Positions 9,417 through 18,547 of a stretch of DNA of 64,000 nt are shown here, piece after piece. Made by a program: the position numbers and the translations under genes. Position 1 is the first letter of the stretch. Every line of letters starts with the position of its first letter. Origin of the DNA: Hirsutella rhossiliensis (lineage: Eukaryota; Ascomycota; Sordariomycetes; Hypocreales; Ophiocordycipitaceae); the NCBI RefSeq assembly GCF_020360975.1, contig NW_025408682.1, positions 1,470,501 to 1,534,500 on the forward strand, given 5' to 3'. The notes below the pieces were generated by a model. The model was not told the origin of the DNA. It ran no database searches and saw only the letters and a program-made list of their open reading frames with translations.

Positions 9417-11123
9417 TGTATGTGTATTTCACCCGGAGGATTTCTCCTATAGGGCCTTAGACGTAAAAGCTACTGACATTTCAATACATTAATGCGTAAC
9501 ACCTTAAGCCCCACGGGTCAGCATACGCTACACCAACCTCGCCGCTACTCGCTCCGTGACAGGCCTGCTTGAAGGCCAATTTCTCCAAGTGTTCAGCGTC
9601 CTACCTTCAGCAGCTGAAGCGCGGTCTGTCGAAATCCGAAGTCGAATACCTGTGTGTTAGTATTGTTGAAGGTTAGTGCCATAATCGATCCTAAGTGGAT
9701 TCTCACTTCCGCTGCTTAGCCCGAAGGCCAGACGCTGCCTGCGTCTCATCCCCAGGGTTCCGCGCCCGACAGTTCCGGCTGTACGATTCGTGTGGTCCAC
9801 CGCAGGGCACGCACTTTGGCACTGTCTCCTTGCATTCTCTGTGGTGATGTTCTGCTTTCGCGCATCTGCCACATCTTTGCGGCTTCTTGCATGAAAACGC
9901 CTTGTGTCCCATCTCTTGACAGTTGAAGCACTGAATCGGTCCTACGCGGCGTTCAAAAACATTGGTGCAGGCGGACTCTCCCGCAACATCGAACCACACG
10001 CCGTCCAGAAGTCTTTGCGCGTCACTCTCTTTAGTGACATAGATCACCATTGACCCGTACGCTTTGGCTTTCTCTCTGTTGCTAAGCCAGGTGATCTTGG
10101 CAATCGTGACGTAATTCTCGGCTCCGAGCGCCTCAGCTGCGCCCGGCAGAACGTTGCCTTCGGCGTCCAGCACTGCGGTACGCTTGGTGTTGTCGACTTT
10201 GACAGGGTAAAGCTGATCTCTCAGTACCCTGGCTCCCGAAGTTACCGTCTTCTGCGCTGCTTCCTTGACCTGCTTCAACTCGGTTTGGTCTCTGCATAAA
10301 ATTTTGATCCCGTCGGGGTTTCGAGCGTCTGTCACGACCGCTGCGCATTTCCAAGTCTCCTGCCTCTGACTCTTTCTCATGTCGCTCTCTATGGCCTTTC
10401 GGATGTTGCCGATCTGCGTCTGGCACCTGTTCGCTTCTTCGACTCGTGATGTGTCCACCGTACAGTAGAGACTATCGCTGACGGCTGTTCGTGCCGATTT
10501 AGCTGCTGGTACGGTGCCCCGGTTCATTGTCTGGATCGTCGGCGATGACCCTGCAGCGCTCGCATACGACATCTGCGGACTGCTCTGCAGAGAAGATGCG
10601 GGCGTAGCCAGGGTCTCTAACTGCGCTCGGATGTGACGAAGCTCATCTCTCATCTCTTTCCCTTGTTGATCCATTTCCTGGATCATCTGCTGTTGCTTGG
10701 ATATGATCTCGTTTTGCGCATCTATCGCTCGGCTGAGCTTTTGCGTTTCTTGACGTGACTCGCTCAAGAGTTCGAGAACTTTCTGGAGCATGGCTCGGCC
10801 TTCGTTCGCGCCACTGCTGCTGCTGGCAACTTTGCGCCGCTCAGTCGCGTCACTGATGGCGACATCGTCCGAGGCAATGCGCGTTGCAAGCCTAGTTGCG
10901 CGTGTTGTCTTCTCAGCCAGATCGTCGGGCTGTCGCGCGGCTTCTCGAATTTTGGTGCTTGGCCTCACGACGCGTGTCGATCTTTTCGCGGGTGTCGACG
11001 CAGGCGACGCGCTTCGCCCCACCATGATCACGGCCTCAGCCGGCGTCTCCATGATGAGGCCCCTCAATGCCTAGCTGGCGTTCGCTTCAGGCTTCTTGTC
11101 GAGTTCGTCCTCCATCGCGCTTC
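9417..11123 (-). mobile_element. Tad-like LINE derivative, copy 2 (intact ORF1)
   Basis: A 1,707-bp insertion on the minus strand, flanked by a perfect 15-bp target duplication TGTGTAGTTGCAGTA (9,402-9,416 and 11,124-11,138), the variable-length type made by LINE target-primed reverse transcription. The 3' end (left) is a TGTATG/ACAT-type simple tail. ORF1 is intact; the RT region is deleted exactly as in the other two copies, leaving a stub of the second ORF and the 3' region. It lies immediately upstream of the start codon of Fot relic B. Confidence 0.93.
9703..11052 (-). CDS. LINE ORF1 protein, zinc-knuckle RNA-binding
   Basis: An intact frame of 449 residues from the ATG at 11,052 (the frame extends five codons further to a TTG). 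In Tad/I-type LINEs, ORF1 binds element RNA and forms the RNP used for retrotransposition. Visible here: a basic low-complexity N-terminus (about 1-85), a Gln/Glu-rich coiled coil (about 90-150), a Ser/Ala linker, a central domain rich in charged residues (about 185-330), and three zinc knuckles at about 375-428: CFNCQEMGHKAFSC and CGRCAKAEHHHREC (both C-x2-C-x4-H-x4-C), and CVPCGGPHESYSRNC (C-x2-C-x3-H-x6-C). The other two copies are frameshifted at the same places, so this is the only ORF1 in the window that could be translated fully. The stop is followed about 25 bp later by an ATG that would have started ORF2. Confidence 0.9.
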   Translation of the reverse strand: METPAEAVIMVGRSASPASTPAKRSTRVVRPSTKIREAARQPDDLAEKTTRATRLATRIASDDVAISDATERRKVASSSSGANEGRAMLQKVLELLSESRQETQKLSRAIDAQNEIISKQQQMIQEMDQQGKEMRDELRHIRAQLETLATPASSLQSSPQMSYASAAGSSPTIQTMNRGTVPAAKSARTAVSDSLYCTVDTSRVEEANRCQTQIGNIRKAIESDMRKSQRQETWKCAAVVTDARNPDGIKILCRDQTELKQVKEAAQKTVTSGARVLRDQLYPVKVDNTKRTAVLDAEGNVLPGAAEALGAENYVTIAKITWLSNREKAKAYGSMVIYVTKESDAQRLLDGVWFDVAGESACTNVFERRVGPIQCFNCQEMGHKAFSCKKPQRCGRCAKAEHHHRECKETVPKCVPCGGPHESYSRNCRARNPGDETQAASGLRAKQRK

Positions 11124-11138
11124 TGTGTAGTTGCAGTA

Positions 11139-11384
11139 CGGTGCGGGTGGTGGAGAATTTCTGTCCGAGTGGGGGGTCTGTACGAGTAGGCGGTAGATTA
11201 CGTTATACAGCGTATGTCCCGCGAGGTTTAATAAGATGTCCGCAATATAACCTCTGCCGGTACGTTAGAGTGGGCAGGCGCTTCAGATTCGATTTATTTT
11301 AAGTCCACGGCCAGGAAAGCTCATGTGGCACGTGCTGCAAGATGCCAACTGGTGTCATTGGTGCTCGCCGGCCCTTGGTTTCCT
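11139..11384. other. Intergenic flank, no gene
   Basis: Right flank of LINE copy 2 and presumably the former 5' flank of Fot relic B. No ORF or repeat recognised. Confidence 0.4.
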
Positions 11385-11762
11385 CGCTGTATGGCGCGAT
11401 TGCTGTATCGCTGTATGGCGGGTCGCTGTATCGCTGTATGGCGGGTCGCGGTATCGCTGTATGGCGGGTCGCTGTATCGCTGTATGGCGGGTCGCTGTGT
11501 CGCTGTATGGCGGGTCGCTGTGTCGCTGTATGGCGGGTCGCTGTGTCGCTGTATGGCGGGTCGCTGTGTCGCTGTATGGCGGGTCGCTGTGTCGCTGTAT
11601 GGCGGGTCGCGGTATCGCTGTATGGCGGGTCGCGGTATCGCTGTATGGCGGGTCGCTGTGTCGCTGTATGGCGGGTCGCTGTATCGCTGTATGGCGGGTC
11701 GCGGTGTCGCTGTATGGCGGGTCGCTGTGGCGCTGTATGGTGGGTCGCTGTGGCGCGGTCGC
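11385..11762. repeat. 23-bp minisatellite, about 16 units
   Basis: Tandem units of 23 bp with core GTATGGCGGGTCGCTGT; variants differ mainly at CTGTA/CTGTG/CGGTA. Because 23 is not a multiple of three and the unit lacks stops in every phase, frames of 150-180 codons stay open on both strands. I treat these as artefacts, not genes. Confidence 0.95.
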
Positions 11763-11970
11763 TGCAAGCCTTGCGTAAAGTCGAGCGCTGTTGGCGGCGC
11801 TCGTTTGAGCCGACACTGCACTTGACGGAGGATGTCATTAAATCTAGTCTTTAGAATAGACGACGAACGTTAAAGATGGAGAACATGCGTGGACGCTAAA
11901 TAATGTAGTCCCCGTTTTCCTATAAATTTATTTCGTTCGCACATGAGCGAACACCGTGCAAGTCCTCGTT

Positions 11971-13060
11971 ATGGAATGCCTAAGAGAACAGCTCGATATG
12001 TTGCGCCTTGATGACTGCCGTGGCAGTTTTGGCGCACCCACTGGGTCGCGACCTACTCTATTTTCTCACAACCACGTGGCATGTGTCAGCCATTCCATCA
12101 CCTATGACCGCGAAGGCGACGTTGTAATGACCGACAGTGACAGCGTGCCCGACCGTTCTGAGAACGAGACAAATCGAGGCAGGCTTTGCTGTAACATATC
12201 CCAAGAAATGACTTGAAGAGCTGACGAAGCATGCCAAAAGTGTTCACAGATCAACCAGGACCACCGCGTCTGACCCCTCATTCCAAAAACGGTCCTGGGT
12301 CTATTAGGAAGAAGCAAAAAGTTGCAAAAAGGGTGGCCATGCCCCAGGCTCTGGGGATTTTACGCATGTTTATCAGGCCCGATGCTATCCGCTGGTTTTT
12401 ACAAACCTGGCAGCCGACGCTGACTGCCTGTGCATCCTTGCTACACGTCACGACACTACCCCCAAACAGTTCGGTAACTTCCCTCAACTTGACTGCGGCT
12501 GTCCAAGCCATAGACACTGTTATTGCTGGCGAAATGGAACCAGAACTGCCACGAAGGTTTGGTCTTGTACGGTTTTTTCAATTCATAGAGTCTGTGAAGG
12601 ACAGGATTCCCGACGAGAAGCAGCAAGGGTTAATTGCCCGTGAAAGGTATGTCGGTAATAGCACTCGCGCCTACCGCATCTACGTTGGTACCCAAAATGT
12701 GCCCATGAAGACCAGTCTCCGCATCACCCGGCAAAAGGGCAAGCGCTTCCAACAATTGTCAATCGAGTCCCCTCTTCTTTTGACTGTGCTCTCCAAGACA
12801 GCAGACTCGTTTGCGTACGTACTTTCCGTTAAGGAGTGACAACATTTAGAAAGCTCACCTGTTGCAGGGACCCCGGGAAGGTTGACGAGAAAACTTTCAA
12901 GTTGTTGGCTTCTCAAGCTCGCAATGAAATAACAAGGGAGCTCCGAGATGTTTGCCAGTTCTTAACCACGAAGATTGAGGAGGCGATAAGGACGGGAGTG
13001 CCTTACGCGCAATACCTGGGGCCGGAGATGGCGCATCATGTTAGACAGCACTTGACCTAG
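11971..13060 (+). CDS. Unknown three-exon fungal gene
   Basis: Proposed exons are 11,971-12,190, 12,250-12,814 and 12,868-13,060 (978 nt, 325 residues). Intron 2 (53 bp) is well supported: GTACGT donor, CTCAC-type branch site and TTGCAG acceptor, and the phase matches. Intron 1 (59 bp) has a weaker GTAACA donor, a CTGAC branch site and a CACAG acceptor, also in phase. If intron 1 is wrong, the gene would start at the ATG at 12,231. The protein has an acidic, Ser/Asp-rich stretch in exon 1 (DVVMTDSDSVPD), a basic patch (RKKQKVAKR) early in exon 2 that may be a nuclear signal, and a mainly helical rest. I do not recognise a domain. The frame is clean and codon use resembles the other intact genes. 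A LTR-end-like repeat and a hAT element start within 90 bp downstream. Confidence 0.6.
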
Positions 13061-13141
13061 GAATACATGTTGCAGCAGGGCTGCTGATCAAAGAGTTATT
13101 AGCCGCTCTCGTACAGTCTGTCCCCAGCGGCAGGCTAAGTT

Positions 13142-13191
13142 ACTGTCAGAGGGAGCAGACTGACGGTCTAATCCGCACACGTATAAACTCC
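13142..13191 (+). repeat. 50-bp repeat, LTR-end-like, copy 2
   Basis: Second copy of the 50-bp sequence at 8,591-8,640, in the same orientation. It is cut at its right end by the hAT element that begins CAGTG at 13,192; the last eight bases (TAAACTCC) would be the left target duplication of that hAT. Confidence 0.6.
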
Positions 13192-13400
13192 CAGTGTGGC
13201 TAACAAACCGACAGACCTAGACCGGCACCTCCGGGCGGTCGGTTTGGGTTGGCAAAGCCACCCGGTCGGTCGGTTTAGGTCTGTCTGGATTAGCAGCCCG
13301 GTCGGTCTAGGTCTGATGGTACATCCCGAGGTTCTGCCCGATTGGTGAATGCAGCAAGTCGGTAACATGCGTTGCGTTCTTAAGCAGCACTACTGCCGTA

Positions 13401-15093
13401 CTACACCAGACCTCTCAATAGCCACTGCTTTTGAAGTTGATCTGCCTCGACTGCCTCAGGCGCCAGGCGATTGCGTTCGTCCGTAATCATCTTCTTCGCC
13501 TGATTGAACACCCTCTCGCACTCAGCACTCATACCAGGAATTGAGAACTGTTGACTTGATATGAGACATGGACCAAGACATGTTTAGGCAGCACTTACAA
13601 GTGGTGAGTCACTGGATAGTGGCACGGACGTGCCACTATGTATATATGTATGTTGAGAGCTGTCAGACAGAATTGAATAGAAGTAAGTTCAATCGCAACA
13701 AGAACAGATCCAGTGCCATTCTGTACAAAACCGGATATTCCGATTGATGTCTGTTCCACCATTCAAGGGGGTCTGCAACGTCGAGATCGTGGGCGTAGAT
13801 TGGCCGCGTCTGGAAAATGTCCAGCTCGGTCACTGCCTTGACCCTCTTTCGTTGTGTGTTCAATGAGCGGATCGACCTCTTCCCAAAGGAACTGTAGTCG
13901 TTGACCTCAGCTTCGATCTCAGCATCGCCTTCCAGAAGTCCCGCTTGAGCTTGAGTTTCGACTTCGGCCTGTCGCGCGTATTCGTCAAATAGGCTACCCA
14001 CAGCGGACTGCATGTCGCTATACCATTGCGGCCTATTCATCGCACTTTTCCAATGCCGCTCGAAGTAGTCGTACCCATACGATGGATGGAGTGCTAGGGC
14101 GGCTCGGTACACTGGAGTACGGTCTGTTTTGACGTAGTAGTCCTCGAGCTTCCTCCACCCGCAGTCGATGCCCGACTTGAAATGGGAGGGCTCCTCGAAT
14201 CGAGTCTCCTCCGCCGCCTGCTTGAACTTGACAAACAGATAGTCCATTGTCTTGAGGGTCTCCCACACCGCGCCGTGCCCGCCTTCTGCGCTAGCATTGT
14301 TGGCGTTGCCCTCCATTGTCTTTGTAAGGACGTAAAACGGCTTCAGGAAGTTGTGGAAGCGCTCCAGTTCCGCCCAGTCCGCAGCGCCGAGGAAGTCTTT
14401 CGTTAGGTCACGATGGACGGGATCATTCTTCGGCTTTTGCCAGCGAGATTGATACAGTTCAATGGCGCTGCGCAGCTCGAGCGCTGGATAGTCCGATATC
14501 GCGTCAGCAAAAGGACTAATTGTATGGACAGGGACAGACCGGCAAACCTCGGTTAATCATCATGTAAATGGAGTTCCAGCGTGTCTTGCCATCAGCAACA
14601 ATCTCCAATGTAAATATAGCATCGTCCCCTGCGAGCTCGGTCTGCAAGCGCCGGAGCGCTTGCCTTCGCTGGTCCGTCCGGCGGATGTAGGTAGCAAGGT
14701 TATGGAGTCTGCCGATGGCCCCTTTCTTGGCCCAAATTTCGAAACTGAATTCATCCGTCGCGCCACGAAGCTCCGCCTCGAATCTACTAACGTTTGAGCC
14801 GAAGATAACGGCTCGCACGACCAGGTTGATAATATGGCCTATGCAGCGCAGCCGACGTCGGCCAACGTCCATTGGGAACCACTGAGCAAGCGTTTGAAGG
14901 CAAGTATCGTTGCTGTCGGCATTATCGAGCATGAAATATCCAAGCTTGGCGCCCATTTCGTATTTATCGATAACTTCTTTCAAATGAGGCGCAATATTCT
15001 CACCGGAGTGTGGACCGACTAGGCGTGGCAGTCCAAGGAGGACATCACGCTTTCTGCCATTCTTGTCAACAAAGTGGCCGACAATGCCGACAG
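13401..15093 (-). pseudogene. hAT transposase, truncated and interrupted
   Basis: Reading right to left: PVGIVGHFVDKNGRKRDVLLGLPRL-type RNase H-like core, a DNADSNDT segment with a catalytic Asp, LRCIGHIINLVVRA (the C-x2-H motif of hAT), ADGKTRWNSIYMMINR, a frame change near 14,525, then SPFADAISDYPAL, a long helical region and the C-terminal dimerisation domain (DPLEWWNRHQSEYPVLYRMALDLF). There the solo LTR interrupts it, and the domain resumes at 13,543 as SIPGMSAECERVFNQAKKM up to the stop at 13,401. The N-terminal BED-finger part is missing. Non-functional by truncation, frameshift and insertion. Confidence 0.88.
13549..13700 (+). mobile_element. 152-bp solo LTR (copia-like)
   Basis: It starts TGTTG, ends CAACA and is flanked by a perfect 5-bp target duplication AGAAC (13,544-13,548 and 13,701-13,705). 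On either side the hAT dimerisation domain is continuous (…DLF / SIPGMSAE…), which proves an insertion. Internal features are a TATATA stretch and an 11-bp perfect hairpin, arms ATAGTGGCACG/CGTGCCACTAT with a 2-nt loop. TGTTG…CAACA ends are usual for Ty1/copia LTRs. The strand is arbitrary. Confidence 0.92.
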
Positions 15094-17909
15094 GGGATGG
15101 CTCCGGACAGACAGGTTCGGACAGACATATTGCAGGGATTATCGCGCTAAGCATGGGTTAAAAGCCATCGCGCCTTGACTACAACCTGAACGGGCACAAG
15201 CGCCATTTTTCAGTCTGAAGGGAATCCACTAGTATACAATCCTGGGTAGGCCGCTGCTGCAGTTCCAACTGCGTTTCATCCTCCTTGAAGCCTTCCGCTT
15301 CTTGCACCGCGGCTTAGGCATATCGGGTTCCTCACCCTTTCGGGCCTTTCCCGCTCTATCTGGAGACTTCCCAGTAGCAGTCGTCGCCTTCTCTATATCC
15401 TTCGTGCTCCGTGTTCGACTACGTCTCGTTTCCCGAAGAAGCTGTGGCGAAGTTGCTAAAGGAGAGGACGGGGTCGAGGAAGGGTCAGGAAGCTGATCAA
15501 CTCCCTTCAGCAAATCCGAAGTGGCTCGGTCCGCTCGAGCGGCAGTATGCTCTGCGGCCTCACGGCCGGTCATGGATCGCCTTTTCGTGCTACCGTGCGA
15601 TTTGAACCTCTTCAAGCCAGGCGAATGCAGTGCTTCCGGCAATTCCGGAGGCAGGAGGGCTCTTGACTGTACCTGCGCCCGGAAATCTGCTATAGACGGT
15701 CATTCTGTAAGCGAAAGAGTCTCGAGAACTCCTCTGCCTGCTGTCCGCCGAGGCTCCCCTGTACTTGAACGACCTCCAATCCCGATTGAAGAACCATGTT
15801 CCTACCGCCATCTTGGTAACGATCCCCTGGATTTTTTGTGACCTCGGGAGCTGGCTGCTTTGCATAAGACATGGTCCAGCTGCGTACCACCGCAGGTCCG
15901 TCGAGTAACCAGCGTGGATGAAGGACATTGAGTGGGACAGGCCAGGACCTGACAACAGCCTCGTACAGCCAGTGTCGACAGGGCAGGCCGTATCTGAGTG
16001 GGAACTCACACGCGAAGGGACATCCAGGTTCGTTGAGAAGGCCCAACACCTTACGCTCCTTCTCGAGCTCAGTGTTTTGCCTCCATCTTAGAGCTTTTGC
16101 TGCCTCCCACTCCGGAGCTAGCTTGCTCAGAACATAGTGTGGAACCTTCCCGATAAGAAGGCGGAAAGCAGCTCGGTCCAACAGCCTTGGGACGTCTGCC
16201 CTGCTCCGATCCTCGTCTTCAGTGATTTTTTGAGTTAATTTCTTCAAGCTTTCGGCCAGTTTTTGACAGGATGCCTGCAGGGGAAGCTGCCTGTTGAGAG
16301 ACTGTTTGACCACGACATGGTAGCTTTCGTTCCTCTGCGTGCTGTTACATCCGAGGTTCGGGTACTGTCGTGTGTGTGCTCGGACAAATTGGCGCTCTTT
16401 CGGTTGCCAATTATTCTTGAGATAAAGGCGTTCCGGCTCCCGAATTTCTGCGAGCAGCTCGCCTCGCCGTTCTTCAAGTCGCGCCTCATCGGGAGCTTGT
16501 ATGTAATCCCAAACGAACCGAAGTAGCTCTTCCTTCGTTCCTTCGTATATTTGCCCGAGTCTAACAATCGCTTCTTGAAGTTCTCTGCGGCATGCCATTC
16601 ACAGAGCTGCAATATTTGCCCATCTTCACCCTGAGGATCAGCTCTCGCTTGGGACGCCGCCATCGCGGCAGCGAGCCCTTTGGTTTGATCCCCGAGAACG
16701 ACTTGAGGTGGTGGGCAATCGTACCAGACCAGTTCTGCCAATTGAGCATTCACAAATTCGAAGGCTTCAGCTGATTCAGATGTTATAAAGGCGAAAGCCA
16801 GAGGAAATGTCTTGCCTGTGTTTGTGATTCCCACTATGACAGATAAAGGCAGGTGGAGGCAATTGGTGTTGAACGTCGCATCGGTTTGCATGAGGAATCC
16901 GCTGACGAATCTTCTACCCAGGCGGATCTGCTCGGAAGAACAGAAGAACAGGTGCTCGAGTACTCGCGCTGTCCGTCGTCCTTGGTCGTCAAGAAGGTAT
17001 TTGAAGAAGCAACGAACACGGAAGTCCTCGAACTCCAAACAAGTGAGCAAGAGGTCAAGCGCTTCTTGACTGCTGCGTCTCCCTTCAGACCGGCTCAGGT
17101 TGTAGAACTCCTTTGCAGAAAGACAGTTGCCTAAGCCGTGTTGGTCGAGAATCCGGGTTGATTCAGTTGCTGACAGGCCGGCAGTCCGATGCGCGAGGGC
17201 CAGATCGACTGCCGCAGCCCGCTCTGGGATACGGGATCTATGGCAGGCGTAGTGGAAGGGATTTTGAAGTGGCGGATGCGTATGGTACGCGTAAGTGAAA
17301 CCGACCACCCAGCCTTTTCGCTCTTCTATCCCTCCGCGGCCGCTCCGGATAGTTTTGTAGGAGACATAAAGACTATAAGGACACTCCTTGGCCTTGGTGT
17401 ACGTAAGCTCCTTCTTTCGGTCCCCTCCCTCTGTGACGATGTCCGGCAGCTTTCGAGTATTTCGGGTACCTCTACCGTGATGGATACAATTCACTCGCAG
17501 GCGGTCGCGTACCTTGCTGGCAGTGACCAGAGCGAAACCCTGGGTGAATGCATAGTTTTGGAACCAGTGAAGGGCTTCCTCGGGGCTGTTCACTTCGTCA
17601 CCGGTAACAGGAGCGCGGAGATGCTCTTGCGGTAGGGCTTCTACAGCTTTGTCGAAGCCGGAGCGGACATCATCGGGGAGGCTGTCGCGGTACTGGATCT
17701 CCATTGCGTTCGCGTTCGCGTCGGACGAGATGCTGGATCTCCATTGAACCTGAACAACGCGATTCTTATTGCGACGCGCACCCTAGCAAGGGGCGATGAA
17801 CGATTATTCCCGTTCAGGTTGTAGTCAAGGCGCGATGGCTTTTAACCCATGCTTAGCGCGATAATCCCTGCAATATGTCTGTCCGAACCTGTCTGTCCGG
17901 AGCCATCCC
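15094..17909 (-). mobile_element. Mutator-like element with 101-bp perfect TIRs
   Basis: TIRs at 15,094-15,194 and 17,809-17,909 are identical inverted copies (start GGGATGGCTCCGGACAG). The 2.8-kb element carries a MULE transposase on the minus strand. The expected 9-bp target duplication is absent (left TGCCGACAG, right GAGCAATTT), and the flanks are two different transposons (hAT on the left, Fot relic C on the right). Confidence 0.92.
15229..17704 (-). pseudogene. Mutator-like (Hop-type) transposase, frameshifted
   Basis: ATG at 17,704. Order of domains: FAR1-like N-terminal DNA-binding region (about residues 40-145, with Cys/His ligands), MULE catalytic core with the first Asp in QTDATFNTN (about 275) and the second in VVLGDQTKG (about 339), then LCEWHAAENF (C-x2-H, about 368-371). 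Near 16,530 the frame shifts; the second frame continues with LLRFVWDYIQAPDEA, the region expected to hold the third acidic residue, and a SWIM-like zinc finger (CPFACEF…GLPCRHW) ending at about 15,690. A second frame change leads to a Lys/Ser-rich tail ending at 15,229. Two single frameshifts separate it from an ORF of roughly 820 residues. No RIP is visible. The TIRs are perfect, so it may still be mobilised in trans. Confidence 0.88.
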
Positions 17910-18503
17910 GAGCAATTTGCCTTGCTTTTTCTGATTGAGAGAGAACACTCTCTTAGTTCGGTTGATGATACCCAAGAGAAAGCCTTTTTCGTCCATGTTA
18001 TACGTGTTGCAAGGGGCGATGTCGTATTCCTCAATTTTTGAGCGCATCTTCTACCGTCAGCAACGGAAATGAGATGCTGTGCATCAACGTACCAGCTCAA
18101 AATAATCTTTATACCTTGAAGCACTGTCGGCTCTCTTTCGCGCCACATCAAATCCATCGAACCAGGTACAACCAAGCTCGTTACGATGGCGGTTGACGAA
18201 GCTATACGGCCAGTTCTTTCCGACCTCCATTTTCGCCATATCCTGAGCGAAGTTCTTGATCATAGACAGCGTAGGCGGGATGCCACGTGACGAAAGCTTA
18301 TGAATATAAGCAACAAGATCTAGTTCCTGCTGTTTTGACAGTCGAGATTTATAGAGGGAGTCCGCATCGCGTCTTGAGCGCTGTTTGCCTTGATGGCGGC
18401 GGCGCAACGTGGTCTCATCGCAGCCAAATTGGCGAGCTGTTTCAGCGTAATTGACCGATTCTGAGGACTTCAGGAAAGCAAGCGCTTCGTCAATAGCCGC
18501 CAT
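17910..18503 (-). pseudogene. Fot/pogo transposase relic C, N-terminal part
   Basis: A third, distinct Fot/pogo transposase. ATG at 18,503; residues 1-45 form a Psq-type HTH (ARQFGCDETTLRRRHQGK), followed by a CENP-B-type HTH (LSKQQELDLVAYIHKL…GKNWPYSFVNRHRNEL). A 42-bp GT-AG interval (18,092-18,051; GTACGT donor, CTGAC near the acceptor) restores the frame to KMRSKIEEYDIAPCNTYNMDEKGFLLGI, so a very short intron is likely; otherwise there is a stop. The first catalytic Asp (NMDEKG) is present. The gene is cut at GKLLG by the Mutator-like TIR. LINE copy 3 is inserted 44 bp upstream of the ATG. Confidence 0.82.
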
Positions 18504-18535
18504 GGTTGTTGAGATGTTCCAGATTGATGTTGAGA

Positions 18536-18547
18536 CAGAATGTCGGT
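18536..18547. repeat. Target duplication of LINE copy 3 (left)
   Basis: CAGAATGTCGGT, repeated exactly at 20,275-20,286. Confidence 0.92.

Larger units (their letters stand above)
13192..15093 (-). mobile_element. hAT element, 5' part lost
   Basis: It begins with CAGTGTGGCTAAC, a typical hAT terminus, followed by subterminal copies of GGTCGGT(C/T)TAGGTCTG in both orientations (13,200-13,320). The transposase is on the minus strand. The element ends abruptly at the Mutator-like TIR (15,094), so its second terminus and the N-terminal transposase part are missing. A 152-bp solo LTR is inserted near the transposase 3' end. Confidence 0.85.

Noticed and set aside
11299..11854. Several 150-180-codon ORFs on both strands
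   Set aside because: They are by-products of the stop-free 23-bp minisatellite; frames overlap completely and have no non-repeat domain.
16263..17635. Plus-strand ORFs of 61-148 codons
   Set aside because: They are antisense shadows of the Mutator-like transposase.
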